A stretch of DNA of 64,000 bases from Sphingobacterium sp. SGR-19 (lineage in GTDB: Bacteria > Bacteroidota > Bacteroidia > Sphingobacteriales > Sphingobacteriaceae), in NCBI RefSeq assembly GCF_011043555.1, contig NZ_JAAKGS010000002.1, forward strand, positions 186,001 to 250,000, read 5' to 3'. The notes under the pieces were generated by a model. The model did not search any database and was not told the origin of the DNA. It was given only the letters and a program-made list of their open reading frames with translations. Position 1 is the first letter of the stretch. The number at the start of each line of letters is the position of its first letter. Both the position numbers and the translations under genes were made by a program. Below are positions 46,890 to 56,598 of this stretch, one piece after another.

Positions 46890-48458
46890 ATGAAACAGAT
46901 ACTTTATGCGGCAGTATGTTTAGTGACCATACTTGCCGGTTGCAACAAAAACTGGGACACCCACTATGGGAAAGAAGAAGGAACCGTGTCGCCACTGAAT
47001 CTGCTGGACTATTTGAAATCACAGCCACAGTATTCGGACTTCGTAGCCAAGTTGGAAGAATATGATTTGGCAGAGGAATTGAAGCGCGACCAGAACCTGA
47101 CCGTTTGGGCCGTTTCTAACGAAAAAATGAGCGCACTGGAAGATTTGGGCGAGGATACGAAGTTTATCCTTCGCTATCATATCAACAGTTTAATGTATGA
47201 CAACACCAAGCTTAAGAGCGGATTGCGTGTCATGACCTTCAATGGAAAGTATTTATCCATCGACAAAGAAGGGCCGGCTATCCGTATCGGTGACGCAACT
47301 GTCGTGAAAGGGAACCAGATTTGTCAGAACGGTGTTGTGCATGAAATTGACCAGTTACTGACCCCCGACTTAAGTATCTATGAATATATAGAGTCGCTGG
47401 GCAATGATTATTCGATCATCCGGGATACCATCCTCGCGATGAACGACACCATTTTCGATCTTGAAAATAGTATCCCCATCGGTGTAGACCCCACTGGTAA
47501 TACACTTTACGACTCGGTGTACGTCATCACAAACCCAATATTTGAACGTGTCAATATCCGATCCGAATTTTCGAATGTAACCATGTTTCTACCAAGTAAT
47601 CAAGTGGTAGAAAAGTGCTTTGATAATTTGGGTATATTGTACGATCAATTTGGAAAAGACTTTTTGTATACGGATTCGTTGAAAGCATACACGTGGATCA
47701 AAGAGGCCATTTTTTATAATAGTATAGTGGATAATGTGATGGAAGGAGACATGACCTCTGCTTTTGGAAGGTTATGGAAACCAAGTATTCAGAAAGTCGA
47801 TGCCGCTTTTAAACGAATGAGTAATGGACGGATTTATGAAGTGACCCACCTCAAAATACCGAATAATGTCCATATCGATATGATTAAGCAGCTGTTTCAT
47901 TACTGGGAATTCGTGCCGGACGATGAAAAGGATGCATTATTTAAATTGAATAATGTCAAGAATATAGAACCGAAAGACAGAGATAAAGTTTCCTTCCCTA
48001 CCATTGGCGTAGAGTTAACCTACCGTACATTGATGTTTGAAGGTGAGCTTGATGACGGTCAGTTAGCTTCGATCGAATATACACCAATAATGTTAGAACG
48101 AAACGAAGACGGATCGACAGGATATAAGACCGTAGAAGTACCTCCTGGTGAGTATAACCTGTATATGGGATTTTTGGCGAAAAATCATCCTTTTGTGAAC
48201 ATATATGTGAACGACACGCCAGTGGCGCTAAACCTCAACGTGGAACCTGCGACACCTTGGAATTATGACCGGGCGACGAATACGGTGTCGGGTACAAAAT
48301 ACAATGGCTGGGGGGGATTAGTTGGACCGATAATTATCGAAGGAACCGATGTTACATCATTTAAAATAAAAATAGAGTTTGCGGGGTTGGGTAAAGGAAC
48401 TGTAGAACGTGTAGAACCGTACCACTGGGCACTGATCCCGACACAAAATAACTATTAA
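46890..48458 (+). CDS. FAS1-domain lipoprotein with C-terminal beta-sandwich (second of pair)
   Basis: This 522-residue protein has lipobox ILAGC followed by CNKNWDTHYGKEEG. The N-terminal FAS1 unit carries TVWAVSNEKM (about 71) and VHEIDQLLTP, and the second TMFLPSNQVV (about 231). The C-terminal ~160 residues form a distinct domain with VEVPPGEYNLYMGFLAKNHP and IYVNDTPVALNLN, similar in layout to the preceding protein but divergent. Its stop overlaps the start of the next SusC by one base (TAATG), implying translational coupling to the transporter and a functional link with it. Confidence 0.8.
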   Translation: MKQILYAAVCLVTILAGCNKNWDTHYGKEEGTVSPLNLLDYLKSQPQYSDFVAKLEEYDLAEELKRDQNLTVWAVSNEKMSALEDLGEDTKFILRYHINSLMYDNTKLKSGLRVMTFNGKYLSIDKEGPAIRIGDATVVKGNQICQNGVVHEIDQLLTPDLSIYEYIESLGNDYSIIRDTILAMNDTIFDLENSIPIGVDPTGNTLYDSVYVITNPIFERVNIRSEFSNVTMFLPSNQVVEKCFDNLGILYDQFGKDFLYTDSLKAYTWIKEAIFYNSIVDNVMEGDMTSAFGRLWKPSIQKVDAAFKRMSNGRIYEVTHLKIPNNVHIDMIKQLFHYWEFVPDDEKDALFKLNNVKNIEPKDRDKVSFPTIGVELTYRTLMFEGELDDGQLASIEYTPIMLERNEDGSTGYKTVEVPPGEYNLYMGFLAKNHPFVNIYVNDTPVALNLNVEPATPWNYDRATNTVSGTKYNGWGGLVGPIIIEGTDVTSFKIKIEFAGLGKGTVERVEPYHWALIPTQNNY

Positions 48459-51400
48459 TGAACCGAATATTAGCTGAATATATGACGAATATAACGAAGA
48501 GGAGGATGTGGCTCCCGCTATTGTTTACCGTATTGGTATGTGGGAGCGTTCCGGCATTTGCACAAACCACGATTACCGGGAAAGTAGTGAGCAATTACGA
48601 CAAGAGTCCGGTGCCGGATGCGGTCGTGACCGTGCTCAACACCACGTCCAATATCCGCACGAAAAAAGATGGATCTTTTATCTTAAAGGACGTAGAGGAT
48701 GGTGCTACCACCATTCGCGTTTGGAGCCCCGGCTATTATGAATCACATGTCGAAATATTGGGACGTACTACGTTCGAGATAACGTTGATTGGCGAAGGTA
48801 GAACGAATTACGTCAATGTCGTAGAAGGTACGTTTTCCGATAAAAACAGCAGTGTGCTATCAGACAATGACTACCGCGCCGGTGCCGCGGATATCGAACA
48901 GGTGCTGACAGGGGAGATGCCAGGTTTGCGGGTGTTGAACAAAAGCGGTATGGTCACCGAGGGGGGAATGTTAAATTTCCGAGGTGTGCGCTCGTTCGAC
49001 GCGGATAACACGCCCTTGATTGTTGTCGATGGGATACCTTATTTACCGGATCTAGGGAATTCGCCCATCATAGGCGGATATTCCCGGGGGATGTTTGCAC
49101 CATTTGCCTTACAGGACATAAAACATATCCGTTTATTAAAAGGAGCCGAAACAGCACGGTACGGATCCCTAGGTTCCAATGGCGTCCTATTGCTGGAAAC
49201 TTCCTCGTCGGATGATCTAGAAACTGTGGTAGAATTTAAAGGAAATTACGGAGTCGCACATAATTACAATACGATTCCGCTATTAGGGGGTAGTGACTAT
49301 AAAAGCTTATTAGGAATCGTAGGAATGACCCAATACGAAGATATGGGCGACTTACTGACGAGATTTCCTTTCCTCCGTGACGATCCGAATTACTATTATA
49401 ATTTCCGCTATAACAATGCGACGGATTGGCAGGATGTCATCTATAGGAATGCGTTTGTTACCGATAACCATCTGCGTATCAAAGGAGGTGATGCGGTGGC
49501 GAAATACGATCTATCTTTGGGTGTACTGAGCCAGCAGGGTACACTAGATCAAACAGCGACTACGCGTTACAGCACCCGTCTGAACTCTAGCATTAATCTG
49601 GGCGGCAAGTTCGATTTAAAAGCGATCACTGCACTTACGTATAGCACCTCCAACATGCAAGAGCAGGGTATCCTACCCGCAACGAGTCCATTAGTGTCGG
49701 CACTTTACCGGGCGCCGATTCTAAGTCCCTTTCAAAAAGACGTGGATAATAATGTCCTGCCGGAGCTCGACGGCGTCGGTCAATTTGGTGTATCTAATCC
49801 GCTCGCACTTTTGCAAACGGCGGATTTTAAGTCGGATATCTACGATGTATTCGTGCAGGCCAACTTAGGCTATCAAGCGACCGATCGTTTTCGGCTGAAC
49901 GCTGTTTTGGGTCTCTTCTCCAACTATACCCGGCAGAACGCTTTCATCCCGGGATTGTCTAGCGGTACGATCTTACCGCTAGAGGGCGGGATAGCGTTGA
50001 ATACCGCGAGAGCAGGAGCCGGACAAGCATCTAACATTTCCTGGAACGTCTACGGAACGTATCACAAGAACTGGAATCGCGATGAAGCTTTTTTCGGTGG
50101 GGGTGTACAAGGCCTGTTGACTTCGCAAGAATATGATGCCGGAACCGGAAGAAATACGAGCTCAGATTTTTACCGGACCCTAAATTATGTAAATAACGCC
50201 GGCCGCTTGTTTTGGGGATACAACGAACAATGGAACTGGATGAATGTGTATGGGTATACTCAATATAACTGGCGTAGTCTCGCCAAACTAGACGTCAGCC
50301 TGAGTGTCGATGGTACCTCTGTGTCCGGCGTAAACGCGGATCGTTTTGGTATTTTTCCCGCGGCCGACTTATCTCTACTCTTGTCGAACACGGCACTTTT
50401 AAAAGACATCAACAGCATAGACAACTTGGTATTTAAGATTGGGTACGCCAAAACGGGGAATAGCCGTTTTTCGTCGAAGATTGGACAAGCGTACTATGGA
50501 AGCCAGCTATACCGGCAGCTAGCGGGAATTGTGGTAGGGAATATTCCCAACCAAGGGATCCGTTGGGAAGACAATGAAAACTGGCAGGCCAATTTGATTT
50601 TCTCCGGTATTAATCAACGGCTGAATGTGAATGTAGGCTATTATTTTAACCGAGCAAGTAACTTGTTGAATGCATTCCCGGTCTCTCCGATCGGTGGGAT
50701 CGACCGGATTTATATGAATGGTGGAGCGATACATAACCAAGGACTGGAAGTGGATATGAATGTCGCAGTAATCGATAATCGCAACTGGTCGCTTACATGG
50801 CGCGGTAACCTATCCACGCTGAATAGCAAAGTAAAAAGCCTAGTCGGCGGTGTGGACATGCTACATCAGCAAGCCGATGGCGTCACGCGCATTAACCGCG
50901 TGGGCGAATCCCCCTTCTCTTATTATGGCGCTCGTTTTCTAGGTGTTATTTCCAGCGAGGCGGAGGCAAACGCTTTGGGTCTCCAAGACTACAAAAATCG
51001 TTCTTTTGGTGCGGGAGATGCCCGTTTTAACGATACCAATAGCGACGGTGTAATTGACACAGAAGACCAAGAACTGCTTGGCAATAGCTTGCCAAATCTT
51101 TTCGGAGGGACCTCACTGGCGATCCGGTACAAAAATATCCACCTGCAAGGGTTGCTCAGTTTCAGCAAAGGAAACCGCATGTACAACGGTTTGCGTCGCG
51201 GTTTGGAGCGTATGGACAGTTATGCGAATCAATCGGAGGCGACACTACGCCGCTGGCAAACGGACGGACAACAGACCAACATTCCCCAAGCAGCTTACGG
51301 CGATCCGATGGAAAATGCGCGTTTTTCTAGCCGTTGGATAGAAGACGCTTCGTTCCTTCGGATAGAAAATATCACGCTGTCTTATAAATTCGGACAACAC

Positions 51401-51583
51401 CGGCTGAATGTACTTTCTAACTCGGAGTGGTATATCGCCGGCGAAAACCTCTTTACATGGACCGATTACCTAGGGTTGGATCCCGTGACGGCTTATAGCA
51501 ATTCGATTAGCTATATGGGAGCAGACTATGGGAAAATTCCGTTGCCACGTACATTTAAATTAGGTGTTAACATTAAGCTGTAA
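48458..51583 (+). CDS. Divergent SusC-type TonB-dependent transporter, pair 3
   Basis: This 1041-residue protein has a regulatory-like domain (TGKVVSNYDKSPVPDAVVTV), a plug and a C-terminal barrel ending FKLGVNIKL, so it is a SusC homologue. Its plug is atypical: in place of the usual IESIEVLKDAAAAAIYG it has IKHIRLLKGAETARYGSLGS, and no DEVVVIGYG-type TonB box is visible; YVNVVEGTFSDKN (about 119-131) lies at that position. The ATG at 48458 overlaps the previous stop (TAATG); the Met at 48482 (MTNITKRRMWLPLL) gives a tidier signal peptide ending PAFAQ. The SusD follows with another TAATG overlap. It probably imports a ligand presented by the FAS1 lipoproteins. Confidence 0.9.
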   Translation: MNRILAEYMTNITKRRMWLPLLFTVLVCGSVPAFAQTTITGKVVSNYDKSPVPDAVVTVLNTTSNIRTKKDGSFILKDVEDGATTIRVWSPGYYESHVEILGRTTFEITLIGEGRTNYVNVVEGTFSDKNSSVLSDNDYRAGAADIEQVLTGEMPGLRVLNKSGMVTEGGMLNFRGVRSFDADNTPLIVVDGIPYLPDLGNSPIIGGYSRGMFAPFALQDIKHIRLLKGAETARYGSLGSNGVLLLETSSSDDLETVVEFKGNYGVAHNYNTIPLLGGSDYKSLLGIVGMTQYEDMGDLLTRFPFLRDDPNYYYNFRYNNATDWQDVIYRNAFVTDNHLRIKGGDAVAKYDLSLGVLSQQGTLDQTATTRYSTRLNSSINLGGKFDLKAITALTYSTSNMQEQGILPATSPLVSALYRAPILSPFQKDVDNNVLPELDGVGQFGVSNPLALLQTADFKSDIYDVFVQANLGYQATDRFRLNAVLGLFSNYTRQNAFIPGLSSGTILPLEGGIALNTARAGAGQASNISWNVYGTYHKNWNRDEAFFGGGVQGLLTSQEYDAGTGRNTSSDFYRTLNYVNNAGRLFWGYNEQWNWMNVYGYTQYNWRSLAKLDVSLSVDGTSVSGVNADRFGIFPAADLSLLLSNTALLKDINSIDNLVFKIGYAKTGNSRFSSKIGQAYYGSQLYRQLAGIVVGNIPNQGIRWEDNENWQANLIFSGINQRLNVNVGYYFNRASNLLNAFPVSPIGGIDRIYMNGGAIHNQGLEVDMNVAVIDNRNWSLTWRGNLSTLNSKVKSLVGGVDMLHQQADGVTRINRVGESPFSYYGARFLGVISSEAEANALGLQDYKNRSFGAGDARFNDTNSDGVIDTEDQELLGNSLPNLFGGTSLAIRYKNIHLQGLLSFSKGNRMYNGLRRGLERMDSYANQSEATLRRWQTDGQQTNIPQAAYGDPMENARFSSRWIEDASFLRIENITLSYKFGQHRLNVLSNSEWYIAGENLFTWTDYLGLDPVTAYSNSISYMGADYGKIPLPRTFKLGVNIKL

Positions 51584-53226
51584 TGAACAATATGAGTATG
51601 AGAAAGACTTTTTTCGTATGTGGAATTGCCACGATGGCCCTTACCTTTGGGAGCTGTTCCGATTATTTTGAAGTGGATACGAACGATATTTTATTGGATA
51701 AAGATTATGTAAAGGAATCTAATGAACTTTACTCGGGCTATATGGGGGTGGCCTCCAAGATGCAGGCCATCGCGGATCAGACCGTGTTTCTGAGTGACCT
51801 GCGTACGGATTTGCTTGAGCCCACTGTAAATGCCCCACAAGATCTTTGGGATCTTTACAATTTTAAAGAAAAACCCGGTAATAGCTTTGCTAACCCACGG
51901 CCTTATTACGATTTGATCGTTAACGCAAATGCTTACTTGAGTAAGATTATCGCGTACAGAACAAATAACCCCACCGCCATTGAGGAGGCGCACTACCAAG
52001 CTCTAATATCCGGGACTATCCGTTTTAAGGTTTGGACGTATCTGACGCTGGGAAAACTTTATGGACAAGTAGCGTACTTCGATGATCCAGATCTCAATCT
52101 GGACAAGATCGGTGAGATTCCCGTGATCGGTTTCGATGAATTGATTCCACGCTTGATCTCCTTGATGGAAAGCGGCGTGGACGGCGTAAATGGTTTGTAT
52201 GAAACCAACTGGGGCAATATTTTATATCCCGGCGTACCAGCCAACGAGCAAGATTTGGTGTGGAACATGATCTGTCCGTCACCAGCGCCCCTACGCATGG
52301 AGCTGTATCTTTGGAACAAAGAATATCAACGTGTCGTGGACATCGGTATTCCGTTTATATACGACAACGGTGGACGGCGTTATAAAGTAGATAACCAAGA
52401 TTATAATGGCGAATGGATACAGGTCTTTACGCGGGATCCTGTTACGAAAACCCGTGTGCTTATCAATATCGTACCGTACGATTTTGAAAGAAACCAAACG
52501 AATCGCTTGATCAGCTTTTTTTCCAACCAGGAGCCATCGCTCTACTATTTAAAGCCTACGGAAGTAGCCATGCAACGGCATGCGTCCCAGTTACGCTATG
52601 ACGGACATACCTTAGGTGATCAATATCGCGGAGAGAATTATACCTATTTTTTCCAGAATGGACAGTGGGTAATCCGTAAATTCTCCAGAGATCGGGAGAG
52701 TGCTTCGGAAATTTATAAAAACAATGTGCATATCGTCATCTATCGCGATTCGGATGTCCATTTTTTCCTTATCGAAGCGCTGAACAACCTAGGGAAATTC
52801 AGCCAAGCAGAGGCTCTATTGAATGATGGTATCGAGCAATACCTCATTCGTAATGTGGGAAATCTACAAGCGCCTTTTGATGATGAAGTGATGAATGCTG
52901 AATTAAAACGGAATTGGGGTATCCGTCGTCGAGTCAATCTCGGTCCGGTTTATCCGCAAGGCTTGTCTAAAGATGATATTGATACCGAAGCGGAAAAGCT
53001 GGAATATATGGAGGCCCTGGACCGCTTAGTAGCAGAAGAAACGCTGATGGAAAGTGCTGGCGAAGCAAAAGCTTATTTTGCATTGATGCGTATTGCCAAG
53101 CGATGGAATGATCCAGCTATCTTAGCCGATATCGTTTCTGCAAAATATCCAGATGGACAAAAGCAGCAGGTTAGAGGTCATTTGATGAACGAACAAAACT
53201 GGTTTGTAAAGTATCCATTGAAATAG
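51583..53226 (+). CDS. SusD-type lipoprotein, pair 3
   Basis: This 547-residue protein is coupled to the divergent SusC by a TAATG overlap. It has a lipoprotein signal (LTFGSC) followed by CSDYFEVDTNDILLDKDYVK. SusD-like helical features include ALISGTIRFKVWTYLTLGKL, VHIVIYRDSDVHFFLIEALN and LVAEETLMESAGEAKAYFAL, but these deviate from the consensus; the usual RR.EF..EG.RWFDL motif is replaced by ESAGEAKAYFALMRIAKRWN. It is thus a divergent SusD matching a divergent SusC, and ends the long motif B operon. Ligand unknown. Confidence 0.88.
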   Translation: MNNMSMRKTFFVCGIATMALTFGSCSDYFEVDTNDILLDKDYVKESNELYSGYMGVASKMQAIADQTVFLSDLRTDLLEPTVNAPQDLWDLYNFKEKPGNSFANPRPYYDLIVNANAYLSKIIAYRTNNPTAIEEAHYQALISGTIRFKVWTYLTLGKLYGQVAYFDDPDLNLDKIGEIPVIGFDELIPRLISLMESGVDGVNGLYETNWGNILYPGVPANEQDLVWNMICPSPAPLRMELYLWNKEYQRVVDIGIPFIYDNGGRRYKVDNQDYNGEWIQVFTRDPVTKTRVLINIVPYDFERNQTNRLISFFSNQEPSLYYLKPTEVAMQRHASQLRYDGHTLGDQYRGENYTYFFQNGQWVIRKFSRDRESASEIYKNNVHIVIYRDSDVHFFLIEALNNLGKFSQAEALLNDGIEQYLIRNVGNLQAPFDDEVMNAELKRNWGIRRRVNLGPVYPQGLSKDDIDTEAEKLEYMEALDRLVAEETLMESAGEAKAYFALMRIAKRWNDPAILADIVSAKYPDGQKQQVRGHLMNEQNWFVKYPLK

Positions 53227-53255
53227 GGGATAGCCTCCTGCTATTTAGTTGTTTT

Positions 53256-53320
53256 GTCAATTTTTAGATAAAATACGTCAATTTTTGAAAGTGTAAAACG
53301 CGCACTGGTCCCTACTTTTG
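53256..53320 (+). promoter_or_regulatory. Motif B promoter of SusC/SusD pair 4 and GH105
   Basis: GTCAATTTTTAGAT (53256-53269) and GTCAATTTTTGAAA (53277-53290) repeat with a 21-bp period; TACTTTTG, a perfect TAnnTTTG box, lies at 53313-53320, 36 bp after the start of the second copy. The predicted leader is about 24 nt. Confidence 0.68.
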
Positions 53321-53349
53321 ACAGGAAGTAACTATAAACTGAAACATTT

Positions 53350-56300
53350 ATGATGCTAACTGTTAGACAAAACGTAAAGGGGGGAGTGGTGTGCCTATTA
53401 CTCTTTTTTGCTATGGTTTCGTTGGTTAAGGCACAAGAATTTTCCTTATCCGGGAGAGTGACTGACGCAAATAACCAAGCGATAAGTGGGGCCAGTGCGC
53501 AGGTCAAAGGAAAAAATGCAAGTACGTTAACAGATGAAGATGGTACTTTTTCACTATCGCTTGATGTGGGCGACGTATTACAGATAAGCTACGTGGGATA
53601 TACGCCGGAAGAGGTGACCGTAAGCAGTCGAAACCCGATTACCGTCTTGCTGATGGCCGCTAACAACGATCTGGACGAGGTCGTGGTGATCGGTTACGGA
53701 ACAGCTCGGAAAAGAGATCTCACCGGTGCGGTAGGCTCGGTAAAAGGTGACGATATTCGTCAAGTGCCGGTGACCACGGCAGCGCAAGCATTGACCGGTA
53801 AGGTCGCTGGTGTGAACGTCGTCACACAAAGCGGTGCTCCCGGAGCTGATGTCAATATTACCGTACGGGGCGGAACATCCATCACCGGTTCAACGACGCC
53901 GTTGTATGTCGTTGACGGATTCGTGATGGAAGATGCCTTAATGAAAATCGATATCAATGATATTGAAAACATTGATATCTTAAAAGATGCTTCCGCAACA
54001 GCCATTTATGGTGCGCGCGGAGCGAATGGGGTGGTATTGATTACGACGAAATCTGCAAAATCCGGCCGTACCGCGGTTGATTATAATGCCTATCTGAGTT
54101 TTGAACGGTTGAGCAGAAAGCTCGATCTGCTGGGCGTAGAAGATTATGTGAAATATCAATACGAATTCCAGACACTTGCTGGTAACGCGTCCAGGTTTGC
54201 TGATATGTACGGGGGAGATGTCGATGATCCTGATTTTGCTTCCGGTGCTTACGCACGGATCCATAACGACTATGGAACGCGTGCGGGCATTGATTGGCAA
54301 GATGAGGTGTTCGGTGGCAGCGCCTTGTTGCAAAACCACAACGTGAATATTTCCGGTGGAAACGAAAAGACAAAACTGATGCTGTCTTACAATAACACGA
54401 ACCAAGACGGTATTTTAGCCAAATCCGGGTTCCGGCGGAACAGTGTGCGTGCTAAGGTCGACCACCAATTATTTGAAGGGGTGAATGTGGATTTCAATTC
54501 CCTGTTTCAGGATGCCAATAGACAAGGTGGCGGATCGTTGGGCGGTATGCTCAAAATGTCGGCCTTGCAGCCTGCCACCGGTGGCGTCCGTTATACTGAC
54601 GAAGAAATGTTAAACACCGACATTGGGGACGAGATGCAGCTGATTGATTCGCAATACGATATTTCCAACCCAATTATTATGAACGACGCGCGTACCCGGG
54701 AACGGGCCTCACGTTTAGCGAATGTAAACGTCGGCCTGACGGCTAAATTTTTGAATGATTTTACGTTTCGTACGCAGGGATCCTATCAGTGGGGACAAAC
54801 CCGTACCGATTTTTGGGACGATGGACGGACCAGGGATGCACAGAACAATGGCGGTCCCTATGGGGATATAAACAATGCCGAAGGATTTGAATGGCAATGG
54901 ACGAATACCTTGTCCTGGATGAAAGACCTAGGGAACCACCATATTAATTTGATGGGCGGCCATGAAGTGCGGTACGAAGAAAGCCAAGGTCTTAAACACG
55001 AGTATTTTGAATTCCCAGCCAGTAATTTCGGTCTGAAAGACGTGAGTTTAGCCGGGCGGACAGAACGCGGCGAATCCGAAGCTGACCGCTACGGTTTGGT
55101 GTCTGGTTTCTTCCGCGGAATCTATAATTACGACGACCGCTACTTAGTGACGGCTACCGTTCGTGCGGATGGTGTATCGACCTTCCGTCAAGGTAACAAA
55201 TGGGGAGCTTTTCCTTCTGCCTCCGCTGCTTGGAATATTCATAACGAAAGCTTCATGGAAGACAACGGCATTTTTGACCAGTTGAAACTGCGCGTGGGCT
55301 ACGGTACGACCGGAAATGATAGAATCGGAACTACACGGTATGCAACCTTGTACGGATCGACCGTTGTTGCGGTAGATAATAAGACGGTCGTCGGTGTAAA
55401 ACCGAGTAACACGTTAGGTAATCCAGCTTTAGTCTGGGAAAAGACACAAACAGCAAATGTAGGACTAGATGTGGCGTTGCTGAACAACCGGGTAAACCTG
55501 ACTGCCGATTTTTACAACAACGAGTCGAAGAATTTATTATTGAAGGCCGCGATCCCCACATCGACGGGATACAGCGAGCAATACCAAAATGTCGCCACAT
55601 TGCGCAATAGAGGTGTCGAACTCTCCTTGAACACGTTGAATATCCGTAACGAGAACTTCCAATGGCGGTCGGCCTTCAATATGACGTTCAACCGCTCGAA
55701 AGTGGGGCAGCTTTTCGGAAGCGGCGGCAATGATTACATGATCACCAATTATGAGTCCAGGATCAACTTTTATACTAGCGTAGGCGGCCCGATCAGTACT
55801 TTTTATGGCTATAAGTACGATGGCGTGTATACGACAGACGACTTCGTGCAAAACGGCGATGGTAGCTACACCTTGCGAGATGGGGTGGCTTCCCTTAAAG
55901 GTAAAGACCGTTCCGCGGTAAAACCAGGTGACGTAAAATACCTTCCTGTAGCCGGCCAAACAGACGCGGATGGAAATCCGGTATGGTCTGCGGACGATCG
56001 TACGGAACTGGGAAGCCCTGAGCCCAAATTTTTTGGTGGCTTCAACAACGAGTTTATTTATAAAGGGTTCGACCTTAGTGTGTTCCTGAACTTTGCGTAC
56101 GGAAACAAGGTGTTCAATATGAATAGCCAGCGCTTTATGGGCCCGTACTTGCCTAACCAAAACTCGTTAGGCGATATGGCGGATCGCTTTACGCTGATCG
56201 ATCCCAGCACAGGATTGGAAACAAATGACCTGAATCGATTGGCGGAACTAAATCCTAATCAACATGCAGCAGATCAGATATGGAGCTTAAATGCGGGCAA

Positions 56301-56586
56301 TAATATCGCTATATCCGACCCGCTGGATTACTATCTGGAAGACGCTTCTTTTTTACGGATAAACAACATCACGTTAGGGTACACCTTACCGGGAGAAGTC
56401 TCCAAAAAGGCATTTATCCAACGGTTGAGGTTTTATATTACCTTAAACAACATCCATACGTTTACAAATTACTCCGGATTCGACCCTGAGGTTTCGGCGA
56501 CCGATGAGATCTTAACACGAGGCGTCGACAACTCGGCTTATCCGCGGATAAAGAGCTTCGTAACCGGAATTAACTTAACGTTTTAA
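53350..56586 (+). CDS. SusC-type TonB-dependent transporter, pair 4
   Basis: This 1078-residue protein has a signal peptide ending VKAQ and a regulatory-like domain (SGRVTDANNQAISGASAQVK). The canonical TonB box DEVVVIGYGTARKRDLTGAV (about 108-127) precedes the plug (VRGGTSITGSTTPLYVVDGF, IENIDILKDASATAIYGARG) and a beta-barrel ending FVTGINLTF. It is the first gene of an operon with a SusD (12 bp) and a GH105 (7 bp after SusD), under motif B. The linked GH105 suggests import of unsaturated oligosaccharides made by pectate or rhamnogalacturonan lyases. Confidence 0.96.
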   Translation: MMLTVRQNVKGGVVCLLLFFAMVSLVKAQEFSLSGRVTDANNQAISGASAQVKGKNASTLTDEDGTFSLSLDVGDVLQISYVGYTPEEVTVSSRNPITVLLMAANNDLDEVVVIGYGTARKRDLTGAVGSVKGDDIRQVPVTTAAQALTGKVAGVNVVTQSGAPGADVNITVRGGTSITGSTTPLYVVDGFVMEDALMKIDINDIENIDILKDASATAIYGARGANGVVLITTKSAKSGRTAVDYNAYLSFERLSRKLDLLGVEDYVKYQYEFQTLAGNASRFADMYGGDVDDPDFASGAYARIHNDYGTRAGIDWQDEVFGGSALLQNHNVNISGGNEKTKLMLSYNNTNQDGILAKSGFRRNSVRAKVDHQLFEGVNVDFNSLFQDANRQGGGSLGGMLKMSALQPATGGVRYTDEEMLNTDIGDEMQLIDSQYDISNPIIMNDARTRERASRLANVNVGLTAKFLNDFTFRTQGSYQWGQTRTDFWDDGRTRDAQNNGGPYGDINNAEGFEWQWTNTLSWMKDLGNHHINLMGGHEVRYEESQGLKHEYFEFPASNFGLKDVSLAGRTERGESEADRYGLVSGFFRGIYNYDDRYLVTATVRADGVSTFRQGNKWGAFPSASAAWNIHNESFMEDNGIFDQLKLRVGYGTTGNDRIGTTRYATLYGSTVVAVDNKTVVGVKPSNTLGNPALVWEKTQTANVGLDVALLNNRVNLTADFYNNESKNLLLKAAIPTSTGYSEQYQNVATLRNRGVELSLNTLNIRNENFQWRSAFNMTFNRSKVGQLFGSGGNDYMITNYESRINFYTSVGGPISTFYGYKYDGVYTTDDFVQNGDGSYTLRDGVASLKGKDRSAVKPGDVKYLPVAGQTDADGNPVWSADDRTELGSPEPKFFGGFNNEFIYKGFDLSVFLNFAYGNKVFNMNSQRFMGPYLPNQNSLGDMADRFTLIDPSTGLETNDLNRLAELNPNQHAADQIWSLNAGNNIAISDPLDYYLEDASFLRINNITLGYTLPGEVSKKAFIQRLRFYITLNNIHTFTNYSGFDPEVSATDEILTRGVDNSAYPRIKSFVTGINLTF

Positions 56587-56598
56587 AAGCTAAGAATC

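Noticed and set aside
53230..53244. Small hairpin ATAGC/GCTAT after the SusD of pair 3
   Set aside because: Only a 5-bp stem with no solid T-run; too weak to call a terminator.
55537..56160. 207-codon open frame on the minus strand
   Set aside because: Antisense to the SusC barrel at 53350-56586; no family resemblance, and typical of shadow frames in this GC range.
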